The notes beneath the pieces were generated by a model, which saw only the letters and a program-made list of their open reading frames with translations, was not told the DNA's origin and searched no databases. Below, in pieces: positions 34,359-42,726 of a DNA stretch of 64,000 nt. Made by a program: the position numbers and the translations under genes. The stretch lies in assembly GCA_003577245.1 (NCBI GenBank), contig QEVS01000002.1, positions 124,001 through 188,000 of the forward strand, given 5' to 3'. Positions within the stretch are counted from its first letter, which is position 1; each line of letters starts with the position of its first letter. This stretch comes from a bacterium (GTDB taxonomy: Bacteria > Chloroflexota > Dehalococcoidia > Tepidiformales > Tepidiformaceae).

Positions 34359-35504
34359 ATGCCTGACTTTGGTTTTTCCAGCGACGAGGAGCAGTTCCGG
34401 GCTGAGGTCCGGGAGTTTGCCGAACGGGTGCTGGGCCCGTTGCGCAAGGTCTGGGACCAGGAGCGCCAGTATCCCGTGGAACAGATGCAGAAGCTGCTGG
34501 AGTCGGGGTTGCCTGAGCGCGCCCGCGAAATCGGCCGGTCGAATGTCCTGCGGGGGATCTTCGCGGAAGAGGTGGCGCGCGTGGACTTCAACTGCGTTTA
34601 CCCGTTGCTGCCGCTCTGGGCCGGACCGGGCGGCTCGATGGAGGGGATGGGGCTGCCGCCGCAGATGGCCGAACAGGTGGCTCGCGGGGAGAAGCTCCAG
34701 GCGCTGGCCATCACCGAGGCGGGGACGGGCTCTGACGCCGGGCATGTCGGGGCTACGGCAGTGCGGGATGGAGATGATTGGGTACTCAACGGTGAGAAGA
34801 ACAGCGTTTCGACGCTGAACGCGGACTACTTCGTGGTGTTCGCGCGAACGGGGCCGGTAGAGGAAGGAGCAAGAGGCGTCAGCGGCTTCCTGGTGACCAG
34901 GGATTCGCCGGGGGTCACCACTTCAGAGCCCCTGGCCGACATGGGCAACCGGGCCACGCCGCGCGGAGTCCTGACGTTGAAGAACGTACGGGTCGCGGCT
35001 TCGAACCAGCTGAGCGGGGCGGGCATGAAGACTTCGGGATTCGAGCACATCGGCAGGATCCTGGACACGAACCGGGCGATTATCGGACTTATCTGCCTGG
35101 GAGCGGCAGCGGCCTCGGTAGAGGAGACCGTGGCCTATGCCCGGGAGCGGGTGCTCTTCGGGCGTCCCATATCTGTGAACCAGGGCGTTGCCTTCCCGCT
35201 GGTGGAGGCGAGCACGCTGATGGAAGCGGCGCGACTGCTCTGTTACAAGGCACTGTGGATGGCCGACCAGGGCATGCGGCACACAACGGAGGGGGCGATG
35301 ATCAAATGGTGGGTGCCGCGCCTGGCGGGGGACGTCATCCGCGAGTGCATCGTGCTGCGGGGGCACCTGGGCTACACCGAAGCGCTGCCGCTGGAGCAGA
35401 GGCTGCGGGACGTGCTTGGCTGGGAGATAGGCGACGGGACGCCGCAGATCTGCAAGCTTGTGGTCGCCCGATCGTTATTTGGCCGGGACGCGGCCCCGCT
35501 GTAG
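34359..35504 (+). CDS. Acyl-CoA dehydrogenase
   Basis: A 381-residue flavoprotein of the acyl-CoA dehydrogenase family. It has the FAD/substrate motif ALAITEAGTGSDAG, the central beta domain, and the C-terminal four-helix domain with CYKALWMADQG and RGHLGYTEALPLEQRLRD. The catalytic base cannot be fixed: where many ACADs have Glu in YEG, this one has a different loop. It oxidises acyl-CoA to enoyl-CoA and hands electrons to EtfAB, whose genes are 26 kb away. The ATG at 34359 starts with the typical PDFGFSSDEEQF; the longer open frame is spurious. Confidence 0.92.
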   Translation: MPDFGFSSDEEQFRAEVREFAERVLGPLRKVWDQERQYPVEQMQKLLESGLPERAREIGRSNVLRGIFAEEVARVDFNCVYPLLPLWAGPGGSMEGMGLPPQMAEQVARGEKLQALAITEAGTGSDAGHVGATAVRDGDDWVLNGEKNSVSTLNADYFVVFARTGPVEEGARGVSGFLVTRDSPGVTTSEPLADMGNRATPRGVLTLKNVRVAASNQLSGAGMKTSGFEHIGRILDTNRAIIGLICLGAAAASVEETVAYARERVLFGRPISVNQGVAFPLVEASTLMEAARLLCYKALWMADQGMRHTTEGAMIKWWVPRLAGDVIRECIVLRGHLGYTEALPLEQRLRDVLGWEIGDGTPQICKLVVARSLFGRDAAPL

Positions 35505-35824
35505 GGCTATGCGTGAAGGCCGGCGTTACCCCGGACGGGACCGGCAGGTACGAGCGGGGTAGGGCGCAAACGGGGAATGGCCGGGGGCCGGCCAGGTGTG
35601 ATATCATCTCGCTAGCGAATCGGCCAGTACTCATTCCGTGAACAGTGAGTACGCTTGAAATGGTGCTCACCGGCGATTACGCCCGGGAGAGCTGACGACC
35701 TGTGAACCAGCGCCCATGTGCGCCAGGCCGCCTGAACTTCTTCTCCCCGGCTGTTTGGGATCGTTCTGCCAGTGGCGCAGAGCGGCTCCGCACATCCATG
35801 ACGATCGCTCGAAAGGAGGCGTTC
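35505..35824 (+). other. 320-bp region with structured 5' leader
   Basis: No gene is seen. An extended -10 (TG-A-TATCAT, 35599-35607) starts a leader of about 210 nt in front of the small gene at 35825. The leader contains GTACTCA/TGAGTAC (arms 35627-35633 and 35646-35652), a GCGC/GCGC hairpin, and distant GATCGT/ACGATC arms. It may be a regulatory RNA, but I recognise no known riboswitch class in it. Confidence 0.45.
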
Positions 35825-36088
35825 ATGACGACCATCAACCAATCACTCGCCAGGGTTTCCCACGTGCCGCGCGTGCGGTGCGGGCAATCGGTCCACCTTC
35901 GTCGCGGAAAGCTCCTGGGAACGGTTAGCCAGGTTCATCCTGACCGCTTCAGCGTCGAGCTCGCCGATGGGCGCGAGGTCTGGTTGCGTGCGAACAGCGT
36001 CGCTGCAAGCGGAGTGGATAGAGTCATGCTCGTCTTCGAGGCGTACCGTCTCGGTCGTTACGTGGTCGAGGCGCCAGCGGCCCACTGA
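35825..36088 (+). CDS. Small PRC-barrel-like protein, 87 aa
   Basis: An 87-residue protein rich in beta strands. The pattern GKLLGTVSQVHPDRFSVEL, then GREVWLRANSV, resembles the PRC-barrel fold (RNA processing and photosynthetic reaction centre H-subunit family); the assignment is tentative. The ATG is preceded by a strong AAAGGAGG ribosome-binding site (35812-35819, spacing 5), while the longer in-frame extension starts without one. A long structured leader precedes it and a bidirectional terminator-like hairpin follows. Its function is unknown. Confidence 0.65.
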   Translation: MTTINQSLARVSHVPRVRCGQSVHLRRGKLLGTVSQVHPDRFSVELADGREVWLRANSVAASGVDRVMLVFEAYRLGRYVVEAPAAH

Positions 36089-36101
36089 CCGCTCATACAT
36101 A

Positions 36102-36124
36102 GCGGCCCGCAGGTTGCGGGCCGC
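36102..36124. terminator. Hairpin terminator between convergent genes
   Basis: Perfect 9-bp stem GCGGCCCGC/GCGGGCCGC with loop AGGTT, between the stops of the small PRC-barrel-like gene and the HAD gene. No long T-run is present, but position and strength suggest transcription from both sides ends here. Confidence 0.55.
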
Positions 36125-36127
36125 CTG

Positions 36128-36808
36128 CTAGCCCAGCAGCACTTCGAGGACGCGTTCGGTGGCGGCCAGGTCCGGCAGCACCCACTCGGCGCCGGCCTCG
36201 GACAACGCTGCGGGCTGGTGGGCGCCTGTAGCGACGGCGAGTGACCGGGCGCCGGCAAGATGAGCGGCCTCCACATCCAGTGGCGTGTCGCCGACGACGA
36301 TCGCCTCGGCAGCGGTAGCACTGATGCCGTGGTGCGCCGCGAGCGCCTCGATTGCCTCCCGTACGACGTCCACGCGGAAGGCCGTGTTGTCGCCAAAGCC
36401 GCCCGTTGCGAACCTCTCCCAGAGGCCGAAGTAGCCGAGCTTCGCCCGCGCGCCGAGGCGCATGTTCCCGGTTGCGAGCCCCACGGGAATGTCCGCGCGC
36501 TGGAGGGCGTCGAGGAGTTCGGGCACACCCGGGAGTATGCGGCCGCCCTTTGCGTCGAGCGAAGCGGGGAGCAGGTCGAGGTAACCCCCGACCGCGCGGT
36601 GATAGACCTCGCCGCCATCCGAGGCGAGACCATGGGCGGCAAGGGTCTCCAGAAAGATGGCGCGGTCGGTGCGGCCGTCGAAGCGGATGCCTTCGGTGGC
36701 GTTGGCAATCCCGAAGAGCTGCTGGAAGGCCCCGGTCATAGCAGACCTGCCGGCCCCGTTCGTGGTGACGAGGGTGAGGTCGATGTCAAAGAGGACGAGG
36801 CGGGTCAT
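36128..36808 (-). CDS. HAD-family hydrolase
   Basis: A 226-residue haloacid dehalogenase-like phosphatase. Motif I is FDIDLTLV at about 7-14 (nucleophilic Asp and the next Asp intact), motif II ATGN, and motif IV VGDTPLDVEAA. The cap domain is alpha-helical, similar to phosphoglycolate phosphatase and beta-phosphoglucomutase types. The substrate is unknown. The ATG at 36808 places it 7 nt after the upstream gene stop, so they form an operon. The longer in-frame extension overlaps the preceding gene and lacks HAD features. Confidence 0.9.
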   Translation of the reverse strand: MTRLVLFDIDLTLVTTNGAGRSAMTGAFQQLFGIANATEGIRFDGRTDRAIFLETLAAHGLASDGGEVYHRAVGGYLDLLPASLDAKGGRILPGVPELLDALQRADIPVGLATGNMRLGARAKLGYFGLWERFATGGFGDNTAFRVDVVREAIEALAAHHGISATAAEAIVVGDTPLDVEAAHLAGARSLAVATGAHQPAALSEAGAEWVLPDLAATERVLEVLLG

Positions 36809-36815
36809 TGCGCCA

Positions 36816-38183
36816 TCAGCGGTAATGGGTCTCGTCGAGAGTAACCCAGAAGAAGTCGCGTTCCTGGGCCTTGAGGAACCTGGCCGGCGAGTCGGGCATA
36901 TTGTCCATGAACCGTTCGGCCTTGGGCGTGCCGCCGGGCTGGGCGAAGAAGGCGGAGATGAGCACGTACGGGCTGTTGATGTCGAGCTGCATGGCGGTGT
37001 GCGCCCCCGCGGCCCAGAGCGCTTTCGCAAGCGTCTCGGCGCTGAGCGAGTTGCCGGCGGCGAAGAGGAGGTTGCCGTCCTTTGTCAGGCCAATAGCCGA
37101 GCGCCAGGTGATGAACTCCGAGGAATCGACTTCAACGTAGCCCCAGGTGTCATTCCCCTCGGCCGTGCGAGGGCTCACCTCGCCGCCCTGCACGAGCAGC
37201 ACTGCATTTTGCCGCACGGCGACGGTATTTTCGTCCCAGCTCAGGTCCTTGCCCCACTCGCCCATCTTGATGGCGCCATCTTTCATCACCGCGATGGAGG
37301 CGAGGCCATTGCGCAGGGGGCGGTATTCCTTGCCATCGGCGTACATGCCGAATCCACCATGAGGCCCCTTGAAACCACCGTTGATGGCGGCCAGCAGGTT
37401 GGCGTACTGGTCAGCCGGGATGTTCCCCGAACCCTTCACTCCCCGGTCGCCGCCGGGGTCGACGGTGCCGCCGGTCATGTGGAGGCGGATGCGACGCGCA
37501 TCCATAAGGAGGACGGCGACTGTCGAGTAGGGCCGAGACCTATCGGGGTGGATGAACGTCTTGGCCATGAGGACATCGTTGGGCGACGTCCGGGGCAGGC
37601 CGGCCGTGCTCCACTGCCCCTCTCCGGGCGCCGCGGAGTCCCGGAGCAGGCGGGTTTGCGGCAGCACCAGGGGCACGGGGCCGAGGGTATCGGGGCTGAG
37701 GAGAGCGGCCGGCGGCTTGCCGCCCGTGTCGAGGTAGTAGAGGATTGCGCGCGGCCCGGGCCGGGGGATGTAGTCGATTCGCGGGCGGCCCGTCTCGAAG
37801 GGGTTGGTGTCGCCACCCAGCACGCGGTATTTCAGCTTTGTGAGGCGGTCGTCGACGCTGAAATACCAGCTTTCCAGGCGGGCGGTTCTCTCATCGCCGA
37901 TGAGGCGGCGGCAGAGGTCGGCGCCCTGGGCCGAGAAGGCGTGGCGCTGCGAGTAGGCGACCCCGCCCGCCACCAACAGCACCAGGAGGAGGGCAAGGAG
38001 GGCCCTTCGCAGTGTCAGCAGGCGTGCGCGTGCGGGCCGGCTTTCGCTCTCGGATTCGCCCGGCAGTTCAGTGATTGAGAGAGGGTGTTCTGCTAACGGA
38101 GCCTCGGAGAGCGGGACGGCGGGCGCATCAGCATCCGCGGCGCCGGCCTGTGCGCGGCGAAAGGTGAGCGTCCTCCACAACAC
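36816..38183 (-). CDS. Membrane-anchored phosphodiester glycosidase (NAGPA)-like protein
   Basis: A 455-residue protein with a Ser/Pro-rich cytoplasmic N-terminus, one transmembrane helix at about 58-77 and an extracytoplasmic domain. The LLAAINGGFKGPHGGFGMY block and the following GLASIAVMKDG and LLVQGGE blocks match the phosphodiester glycosidase (NAGPA/DUF2233) family, enzymes that cleave sugar-1-phosphodiesters. It may act on wall teichoic or capsular polymers, but that is inference. The start is GTG, 6 nt after TAGATT on the minus strand, a leaderless configuration. Confidence 0.78.
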   Translation of the reverse strand: MLWRTLTFRRAQAGAADADAPAVPLSEAPLAEHPLSITELPGESESESRPARARLLTLRRALLALLLVLLVAGGVAYSQRHAFSAQGADLCRRLIGDERTARLESWYFSVDDRLTKLKYRVLGGDTNPFETGRPRIDYIPRPGPRAILYYLDTGGKPPAALLSPDTLGPVPLVLPQTRLLRDSAAPGEGQWSTAGLPRTSPNDVLMAKTFIHPDRSRPYSTVAVLLMDARRIRLHMTGGTVDPGGDRGVKGSGNIPADQYANLLAAINGGFKGPHGGFGMYADGKEYRPLRNGLASIAVMKDGAIKMGEWGKDLSWDENTVAVRQNAVLLVQGGEVSPRTAEGNDTWGYVEVDSSEFITWRSAIGLTKDGNLLFAAGNSLSAETLAKALWAAGAHTAMQLDINSPYVLISAFFAQPGGTPKAERFMDNMPDSPARFLKAQERDFFWVTLDETHYR

Positions 38184-38189
38184 ATGCGT

Positions 38190-38195
38190 AATCTA
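38190..38195 (-). promoter_or_regulatory. -10 box of a leaderless mRNA
   Basis: Minus strand TAGATT followed by 6 nt and the GTG at 38183. Confidence 0.55.
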
Positions 38196-38274
38196 GGCAA
38201 CCGCAGTCAACGGCGCAATGACGGGAGGGGGTTGGGCACATTCCCGGCCGGGCGGGAGTGCGGCAACGGCAGGC

Positions 38275-39270
38275 CTAGCGGAGCAGTGTCTCCACCGCGC
38301 GGCCGAATTCCACGGGGTCACGAGTGTCGATAGTGATGCTGTGGATGTTGACACCGGCGGCTTCCTCTTCCTGGATGCGCCGAAGGCACGCCTGGGCATT
38401 CCCGGCAAACCCCAGCTGGTCGAGCAGTTCGGGGGAAAGGGCGGCGGCCCCGGCGGCTGAGCCCTGCTGGTCGAACGCCATCTTCACCGCCGCTGCCTCG
38501 TCGCCGAAGCCAAACCGGGCGAGCTGGTTGTAGTAGAAGGTTCCCATCCGGGCGATGTAAAAGGCGAGGAAGCCCCGGCCGGCGTCGCGGGCTCCCGGGT
38601 TGTCGCTCACCGTCACTCCACCGGGCGACTTGACCATCACCTGCGAGGGGTCCCGCCCGGCCTCGGCCACCCAGGCGCGGAACTGGCCGATCTCCTGCTT
38701 GAGGCCGCTCAGGGGGATCATCACGGGCATCCAGCCATCGGCGATTTGCGCCGTCTGCTTCACGCTCTTCGGGTTGAGCGCGGCGATGAAGATGGGGATA
38801 TGCGGCCGCGGCGGGGTGAAGCGGAGGGTGAAGCCGCGGTCCATGTTGAACCACTTCCCGGAGTGCACCAGCTTTTCGCCGCGCATGAGGGTGTTGATGA
38901 TCTCTACGGTTTCGCGGATGCGCGCGAGGGAGGGCTGGAAGGGCACCCCGTGGAACTGCTCGATCACGTTGGCGCTCGAAGCGCCGAGGCCGATGATGGC
39001 GCGGCCCCCGCTCCATTCGTCGAGCGTGGCGAAGTGCTGGGCAAGCGCCCCGGGCGTGCGCGAGTAGACGTTGACGATTCCGGTGGCGAGCTTGATGCGC
39101 TCGGTCTTCTCAGCGATGGAGATGAGCAGCGAGAAGGCGTCGCGTGCCCACCCTTCGGGGACCCAGAACGAGTCGACGCCGCATTCGTCGGCGATCTTCG
39201 CCAGGGCGATAGCGTCTTCCCTCTTCATATCGAACTGCCAGGTGATCATGATGGCGAGCTTGCGGGTCAT
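38275..39270 (-). CDS. LLM-class F420-dependent oxidoreductase
   Basis: A 331-residue luciferase-like monooxygenase/F420 oxidoreductase. The TIM-barrel features are visible: DECGVDSFWVPEGWARDAF, IKLATGIVNVYSRTPGALAQHFATLDE, GGRAIIGLGAS. These enzymes use F420H2 or FMNH2 for two-electron redox steps on varied substrates. No F420 biosynthesis gene is in the window except the distant NTP-transferase-like protein. The ATG at 39270 has a GGAGG 8 nt upstream; the longer frame is unnecessary. Confidence 0.9.
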   Translation of the reverse strand: MTRKLAIMITWQFDMKREDAIALAKIADECGVDSFWVPEGWARDAFSLLISIAEKTERIKLATGIVNVYSRTPGALAQHFATLDEWSGGRAIIGLGASSANVIEQFHGVPFQPSLARIRETVEIINTLMRGEKLVHSGKWFNMDRGFTLRFTPPRPHIPIFIAALNPKSVKQTAQIADGWMPVMIPLSGLKQEIGQFRAWVAEAGRDPSQVMVKSPGGVTVSDNPGARDAGRGFLAFYIARMGTFYYNQLARFGFGDEAAAVKMAFDQQGSAAGAAALSPELLDQLGFAGNAQACLRRIQEEEAAGVNIHSITIDTRDPVEFGRAVETLLR

Positions 39271-39377
39271 AGAATGGGCCTCCGTGTCGTTCCCCTTAGC
39301 TTCGGGTGCCGCGCGCCATTGCGCCAACGTTCGGCCGGATTATCGACAGGCGCGCCACCGCAATCGAAAATCGATCC

Positions 39378-40478
39378 ATGCGCATCCTCGCCATTGACAT
39401 GGGAACCGGCACGCAGGACATCCTCCTCTTCGATTCGCGCAAGCCGGTTGAGAACAACATCAAGATGGTGATGCCTTCGGCGACGGAGATCGCGGCGCGG
39501 CGCATTCGGCGGGCGGCTGTGGCCGGTCGTGCCGTGGTACTGACCGGCACGGTGGCCGGGGGCGGGCCGTGCAGCTGGGCTCTCGAGGAGTTCATTGCAG
39601 GAGGGGGACGCGCATTTGCGACCCCTGAAGCCGCGCAAACCTTCAACGACGACCTCGACCGTGTGCGCGAGTCCGGTGTGGAGATAATCGCCGAGGATGA
39701 AGCGCGCCGGCTGGACGCCGAGCGGGTGGTGCTGCAGGACCTGGACCTGGAGGCCGTGCGAACAGCGCTCGCGGCCTTCGAGGAGCCGGCCGGCTTCGAT
39801 GGCCTGGCACTGGGCTGCCTCGACCACGGCGCGGCGCCGCCGGATGTATCGGACCGGCTCTTTCGCTTCGAGCATCTAAAGCGAACGGTGAGCGCGCGGA
39901 ACGACCTGCTCGCTTTCGCCGCGGGCCCCACAGACCTGGCCCCTTACCTCACACGGGCGCTGGCGATGGTCAACTCGGCAAACGGAGAGGCGCCGGTGGC
40001 GTTCATGGACACAGGCCCGGCCGCGGCCCTGGGCGCGCTGCACGATGAACGCGTCGGAGGAGCGGAAGAACAGGTGGTGCTGAACCTGGGCAACATGCAC
40101 CTGCTCGGCTTTCACCTTCGCGGCCGGCGGATTGCAAGCCTGTTCGAGCACCACACGGGGGAGATGGAGACCGGCCAGATGGTCGACTTCACGCTTCGCC
40201 TCGCGGGGGGCGAGCTGACGCACCGGGAGGTGTTCGAAACGAGCGGTCACGGCGCCTACCACCACGATCGGAGCATCGTGGCGAAGGGGCTGCCGGCGAT
40301 GGTCGCGGTCACAGGGCCGCAGCGCCAGCGGCTTCGCGGTACCGCGCTAGAGCCGTACTTCGCGGCGCCTTTCGGCGACATGATGATCAGCGGCTGCTTC
40401 GGGCTGCTGCGGGGGTTCGCGGAAGTCTACGAATGGTCGGGCGACGCGATCGAGGCGCGGCTCGGGCCGCTGCCCTGA
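39378..40478 (+). CDS. DUF1786 domain-containing protein
   Basis: A 366-residue protein of the DUF1786 family: it begins MRILAIDMGTGTQDILLFD, an actin/ASKHA-like phosphate-1 strand, and contains a second such region (LNLGNMHLLGF) and an LGCLDHG motif. The domain is found in methanogens, Chloroflexota and other anaerobes and has no confirmed function; the ASKHA resemblance suggests nucleotide binding. It has no clear ribosome-binding site. The following DinB-like gene starts 7 nt after its stop, so the pair is an operon. Confidence 0.85.
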   Translation: MRILAIDMGTGTQDILLFDSRKPVENNIKMVMPSATEIAARRIRRAAVAGRAVVLTGTVAGGGPCSWALEEFIAGGGRAFATPEAAQTFNDDLDRVRESGVEIIAEDEARRLDAERVVLQDLDLEAVRTALAAFEEPAGFDGLALGCLDHGAAPPDVSDRLFRFEHLKRTVSARNDLLAFAAGPTDLAPYLTRALAMVNSANGEAPVAFMDTGPAAALGALHDERVGGAEEQVVLNLGNMHLLGFHLRGRRIASLFEHHTGEMETGQMVDFTLRLAGGELTHREVFETSGHGAYHHDRSIVAKGLPAMVAVTGPQRQRLRGTALEPYFAAPFGDMMISGCFGLLRGFAEVYEWSGDAIEARLGPLP

Positions 40479-40485
40479 GGTGACG

Positions 40486-41037
40486 ATGACGCCGGAGATC
40501 GCCGTGATCGTTCAGAGGGCTTCGGCCCGGAGGCAGGTGCTGGAGGGGCTGCTCGATGCCCTCCCCGGGGAGTACTGGGAACAGCGCGCGCCGGGCGACT
40601 CCTGGAGCGTGCGCAACCATGTCGAACACCTGGCCACCGTGGACCGGCCGCTCGTGTCGCTCCTCGAGGACGCACACCGGGGCGCGACCGAGTGCTGGCT
40701 CGGTGGTCCCGGCGCGGGGGCTCTCCTCGATGCGCGCGAGGCGGGCATGGTAGCCCTGGCCGGCGTGGAGGCCCGGGAGTTGCGTTTGCTCCTCAGAAGA
40801 GAGCGGGCCGCCGTCGAATCGGCCCTGGCGGCACTCCCCCCTTCGGCCTGTGATTGCACCGTCCGCATTGCGGGCGCGATCGGCAGCGGGGGCGAGCCGG
40901 CCGCATGGCCGCTGCGCACGTACCTGGCTTCGTGGGCCGAGCACGATGGACTGCATGAGGCAGCCATTCGCGTGGCCATCGCGGCGCCACCCGACCTGGC
41001 CACCGTGATGCTCGTTCGCGCGGCGCGATCAGGCTGA
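40486..41037 (+). CDS. DinB-like (DUF664-type) protein
   Basis: A 183-residue helical protein with the DinB superfamily pattern: SWSVRNHVEHLATVDRPL near the N-terminus and WAEHDGLHEAAIRV at the C-terminus, giving the three metal-binding histidines. Such four-helix bundles include thiol-dependent transferases (bacillithiol or mycothiol type), but many are uncharacterised. The ATG at 40486 is preferred over a GTG two codons earlier. It converges with the GGDEF gene with a 9-bp overlap of coding ends. Confidence 0.75.
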   Translation: MTPEIAVIVQRASARRQVLEGLLDALPGEYWEQRAPGDSWSVRNHVEHLATVDRPLVSLLEDAHRGATECWLGGPGAGALLDAREAGMVALAGVEARELRLLLRRERAAVESALAALPPSACDCTVRIAGAIGSGGEPAAWPLRTYLASWAEHDGLHEAAIRVAIAAPPDLATVMLVRAARSG

Positions 41038-42072
41038 CCGGGGAAGCGGCTCGCCGGCCTGGATGCGGTTCTTGCCGGTGCGCTTGGCCGCGAGGAGCAT
41101 GGCGTCTGCCCGGCGGATGACACTTTCGGCATCTTCGCCGGGATAGCGCACAGCGCAGCCAATGGAAACTGTGGCCGGCGTGGCTGCGGCCACCCCCAGC
41201 CGGAGGCGGTCGGCAACGGCCCGGGTGTCGGCGTCACTCGCATCGGGCATGGCGATCACAAACTCCTCACCGCCGTAGCGGGCAAGCAGGTCTTCGCTTC
41301 TCAGGTTGGCCGCCAGCACGCGGGCGACGCGGGCGAGCACGTCGTCGCCATGCAGGTGGCCGAAGTCATCGTTGAGTCTCTTGAAGTCGTCGAGATCAAG
41401 CATCAGGATGGCGAACCGGCTGCGGGCATCACGAGCGATGGAGGCTATGCGGTCGTGGAAGACGCGGCGATTTGCGATGCCGGTGAGGGGATCGATCTCG
41501 GCCAAGGTGCGTGCGGCCCGTTCGGCATCACGCCAGGCGGTGCCAATGGCGTTTGAGACGAGTGCCACGGCAACGAGCAGGGCCAATGAGATGCAGGCGC
41601 TGGCATCGAGCACAGGGGCGCTGCTGGCGGACGAAATGAACAGCCTGCCCGCAACGAAATTGGCCGCCACAAACAGGACCAGGGCCGCGTAGGCAGCGCC
41701 AAACACACGGCGCGAGTAACTGACGACCGCGTAAAGGAAGACTCCCGCGAGCGCGGAGGAAGGGTCGCCGATAGCGACCCACCCGGCGGTGATACAGGTG
41801 ATATCGAGCAGGGGGGTGACCGCTTCGATGGTCCCGTTTCGCCGTCCCGGGAGCCTGCAGGCGAGCACATACCAGGCGTGGAAGGCGTGGTAGGAGGCAA
41901 TCCAGGCCACGGACCATTTCCATGCCTGGCCGGGCGAAGGGACGACTCCCAGGAGGACGAGCGTGCAATATGTGGCTGCGATTGCAGTCTGGAGTGCGAG
42001 CACCTGCAGTTCCAGCCGCCTGTTCATCCCGGACAGCGCAATCCGCTCGTTGTAACTGTGCGCACCGGGCAT
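41029..42072 (-). CDS. Membrane-bound diguanylate cyclase (GGDEF)
   Basis: A 347-residue protein with six or so transmembrane helices in the first 170 residues followed by a GGDEF domain. The active-site motif is YGGEEF, with the preceding DPLTGIANR and LDLDDFKRLND blocks all intact, so it should make cyclic di-GMP from two GTP. No EAL domain is present and no RxxD inhibitory site is seen at the usual place (the residues five before GGEEF read EDLLARY). The membrane part resembles MASE-like sensors but I cannot name it. The ATG at 42072 is preferred. Confidence 0.92.
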   Translation of the reverse strand: MPGAHSYNERIALSGMNRRLELQVLALQTAIAATYCTLVLLGVVPSPGQAWKWSVAWIASYHAFHAWYVLACRLPGRRNGTIEAVTPLLDITCITAGWVAIGDPSSALAGVFLYAVVSYSRRVFGAAYAALVLFVAANFVAGRLFISSASSAPVLDASACISLALLVAVALVSNAIGTAWRDAERAARTLAEIDPLTGIANRRVFHDRIASIARDARSRFAILMLDLDDFKRLNDDFGHLHGDDVLARVARVLAANLRSEDLLARYGGEEFVIAMPDASDADTRAVADRLRLGVAAATPATVSIGCAVRYPGEDAESVIRRADAMLLAAKRTGKNRIQAGEPLPRSA

Positions 42073-42489
42073 CTGCCACCATCCCCGCAAGTGCAATTGA
42101 TGTGTTCTAGTTCGACACCGGGCGGTAACCGGCAAAGTGAAATGTCGGTGGACAAATGCCGCGGCCGATGAGGCCCATGCGGGCGGGGAATGAGCTTCCA
42201 TCGAAGCCGTGCCGGCCAGCCGAGGTTCGCCAACAGGACCGCGCTCGAATGGGCCGGACGTGGGCACTGGTCAGCGCCGCGGGCCGGCGCGTGAACAGGA
42301 CGTTGAGCCGGCGAAAGGGCCCCTCAATCGCCGGGACTTCGGGCCGATAATCACTGGCCGCGTGGGCTGCGCGCCGCGATGGCAAGGCGGCAGGTGGCAC
42401 GGAAAGTCAGATCCCTCGCGGTCATCTATTCAGACTATGGATAGATAGCCGAGAATCGAGATAGGACGAACACGAAAGGGGGCAACGCC
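42073..42489. other. 417-bp intergenic region without recognised gene
   Basis: Divergent spacer between the GGDEF gene and the small gene at 42490. Short open frames here have no conserved features and no ribosome-binding sites. A G-rich AAAGGGGG stretch (about 42475-42482) upstream of the GTG at 42490 may be its ribosome-binding site. I see nothing else. Confidence 0.5.
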
Positions 42490-42696
42490 GTGAGCGGCAT
42501 CTTCTACGACCCTCATGCCCGCTGCCTCCGCCGCGTCCAGGGCAGGCCGGAGCCGGGATGGACTTTCGTGACGCACAACCTGGGAGCCAGCGTCCACCAC
42601 TGCCGCCGGATCATGCGCGAGTGGGTCAGCAGTGAGGAGCTGTTTGCTATCGACTGGTCGGGCATCGAGCCGGGCGGGGAGCTCCGCTCGGCCTGA
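42490..42696 (+). CDS. Small conserved-looking protein, 68 aa
   Basis: A 68-residue basic protein starting at GTG. It begins with an aromatic-rich stretch (FYDPHARCLRRVQG) and contains a THNLGASVHHC segment. It has no membrane segment and no recognised domain. The 30-nt gap to the NadD-like gene contains that gene's own -10 box. I consider it real because of the G-rich upstream stretch and codon pattern, but the evidence is moderate. Confidence 0.55.
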   Translation: MSGIFYDPHARCLRRVQGRPEPGWTFVTHNLGASVHHCRRIMREWVSSEELFAIDWSGIEPGGELRSA

Positions 42697-42712
42697 GGGC
42701 GCGTGGTCTTCG

Positions 42713-42718
42713 TACAAT
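42713..42718 (+). promoter_or_regulatory. -10 box of a leaderless mRNA
   Basis: TACAAT followed by 8 nt and the ATG at 42727. Confidence 0.5.
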
Positions 42719-42726
42719 GGCAAGGG

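Noticed and set aside
42107-42400. 97-codon minus-strand frame between the GGDEF gene and the 68-residue gene
   Set aside because: Arginine/proline-rich, no ribosome-binding site and no conserved pattern; typical of non-coding GC-rich DNA.
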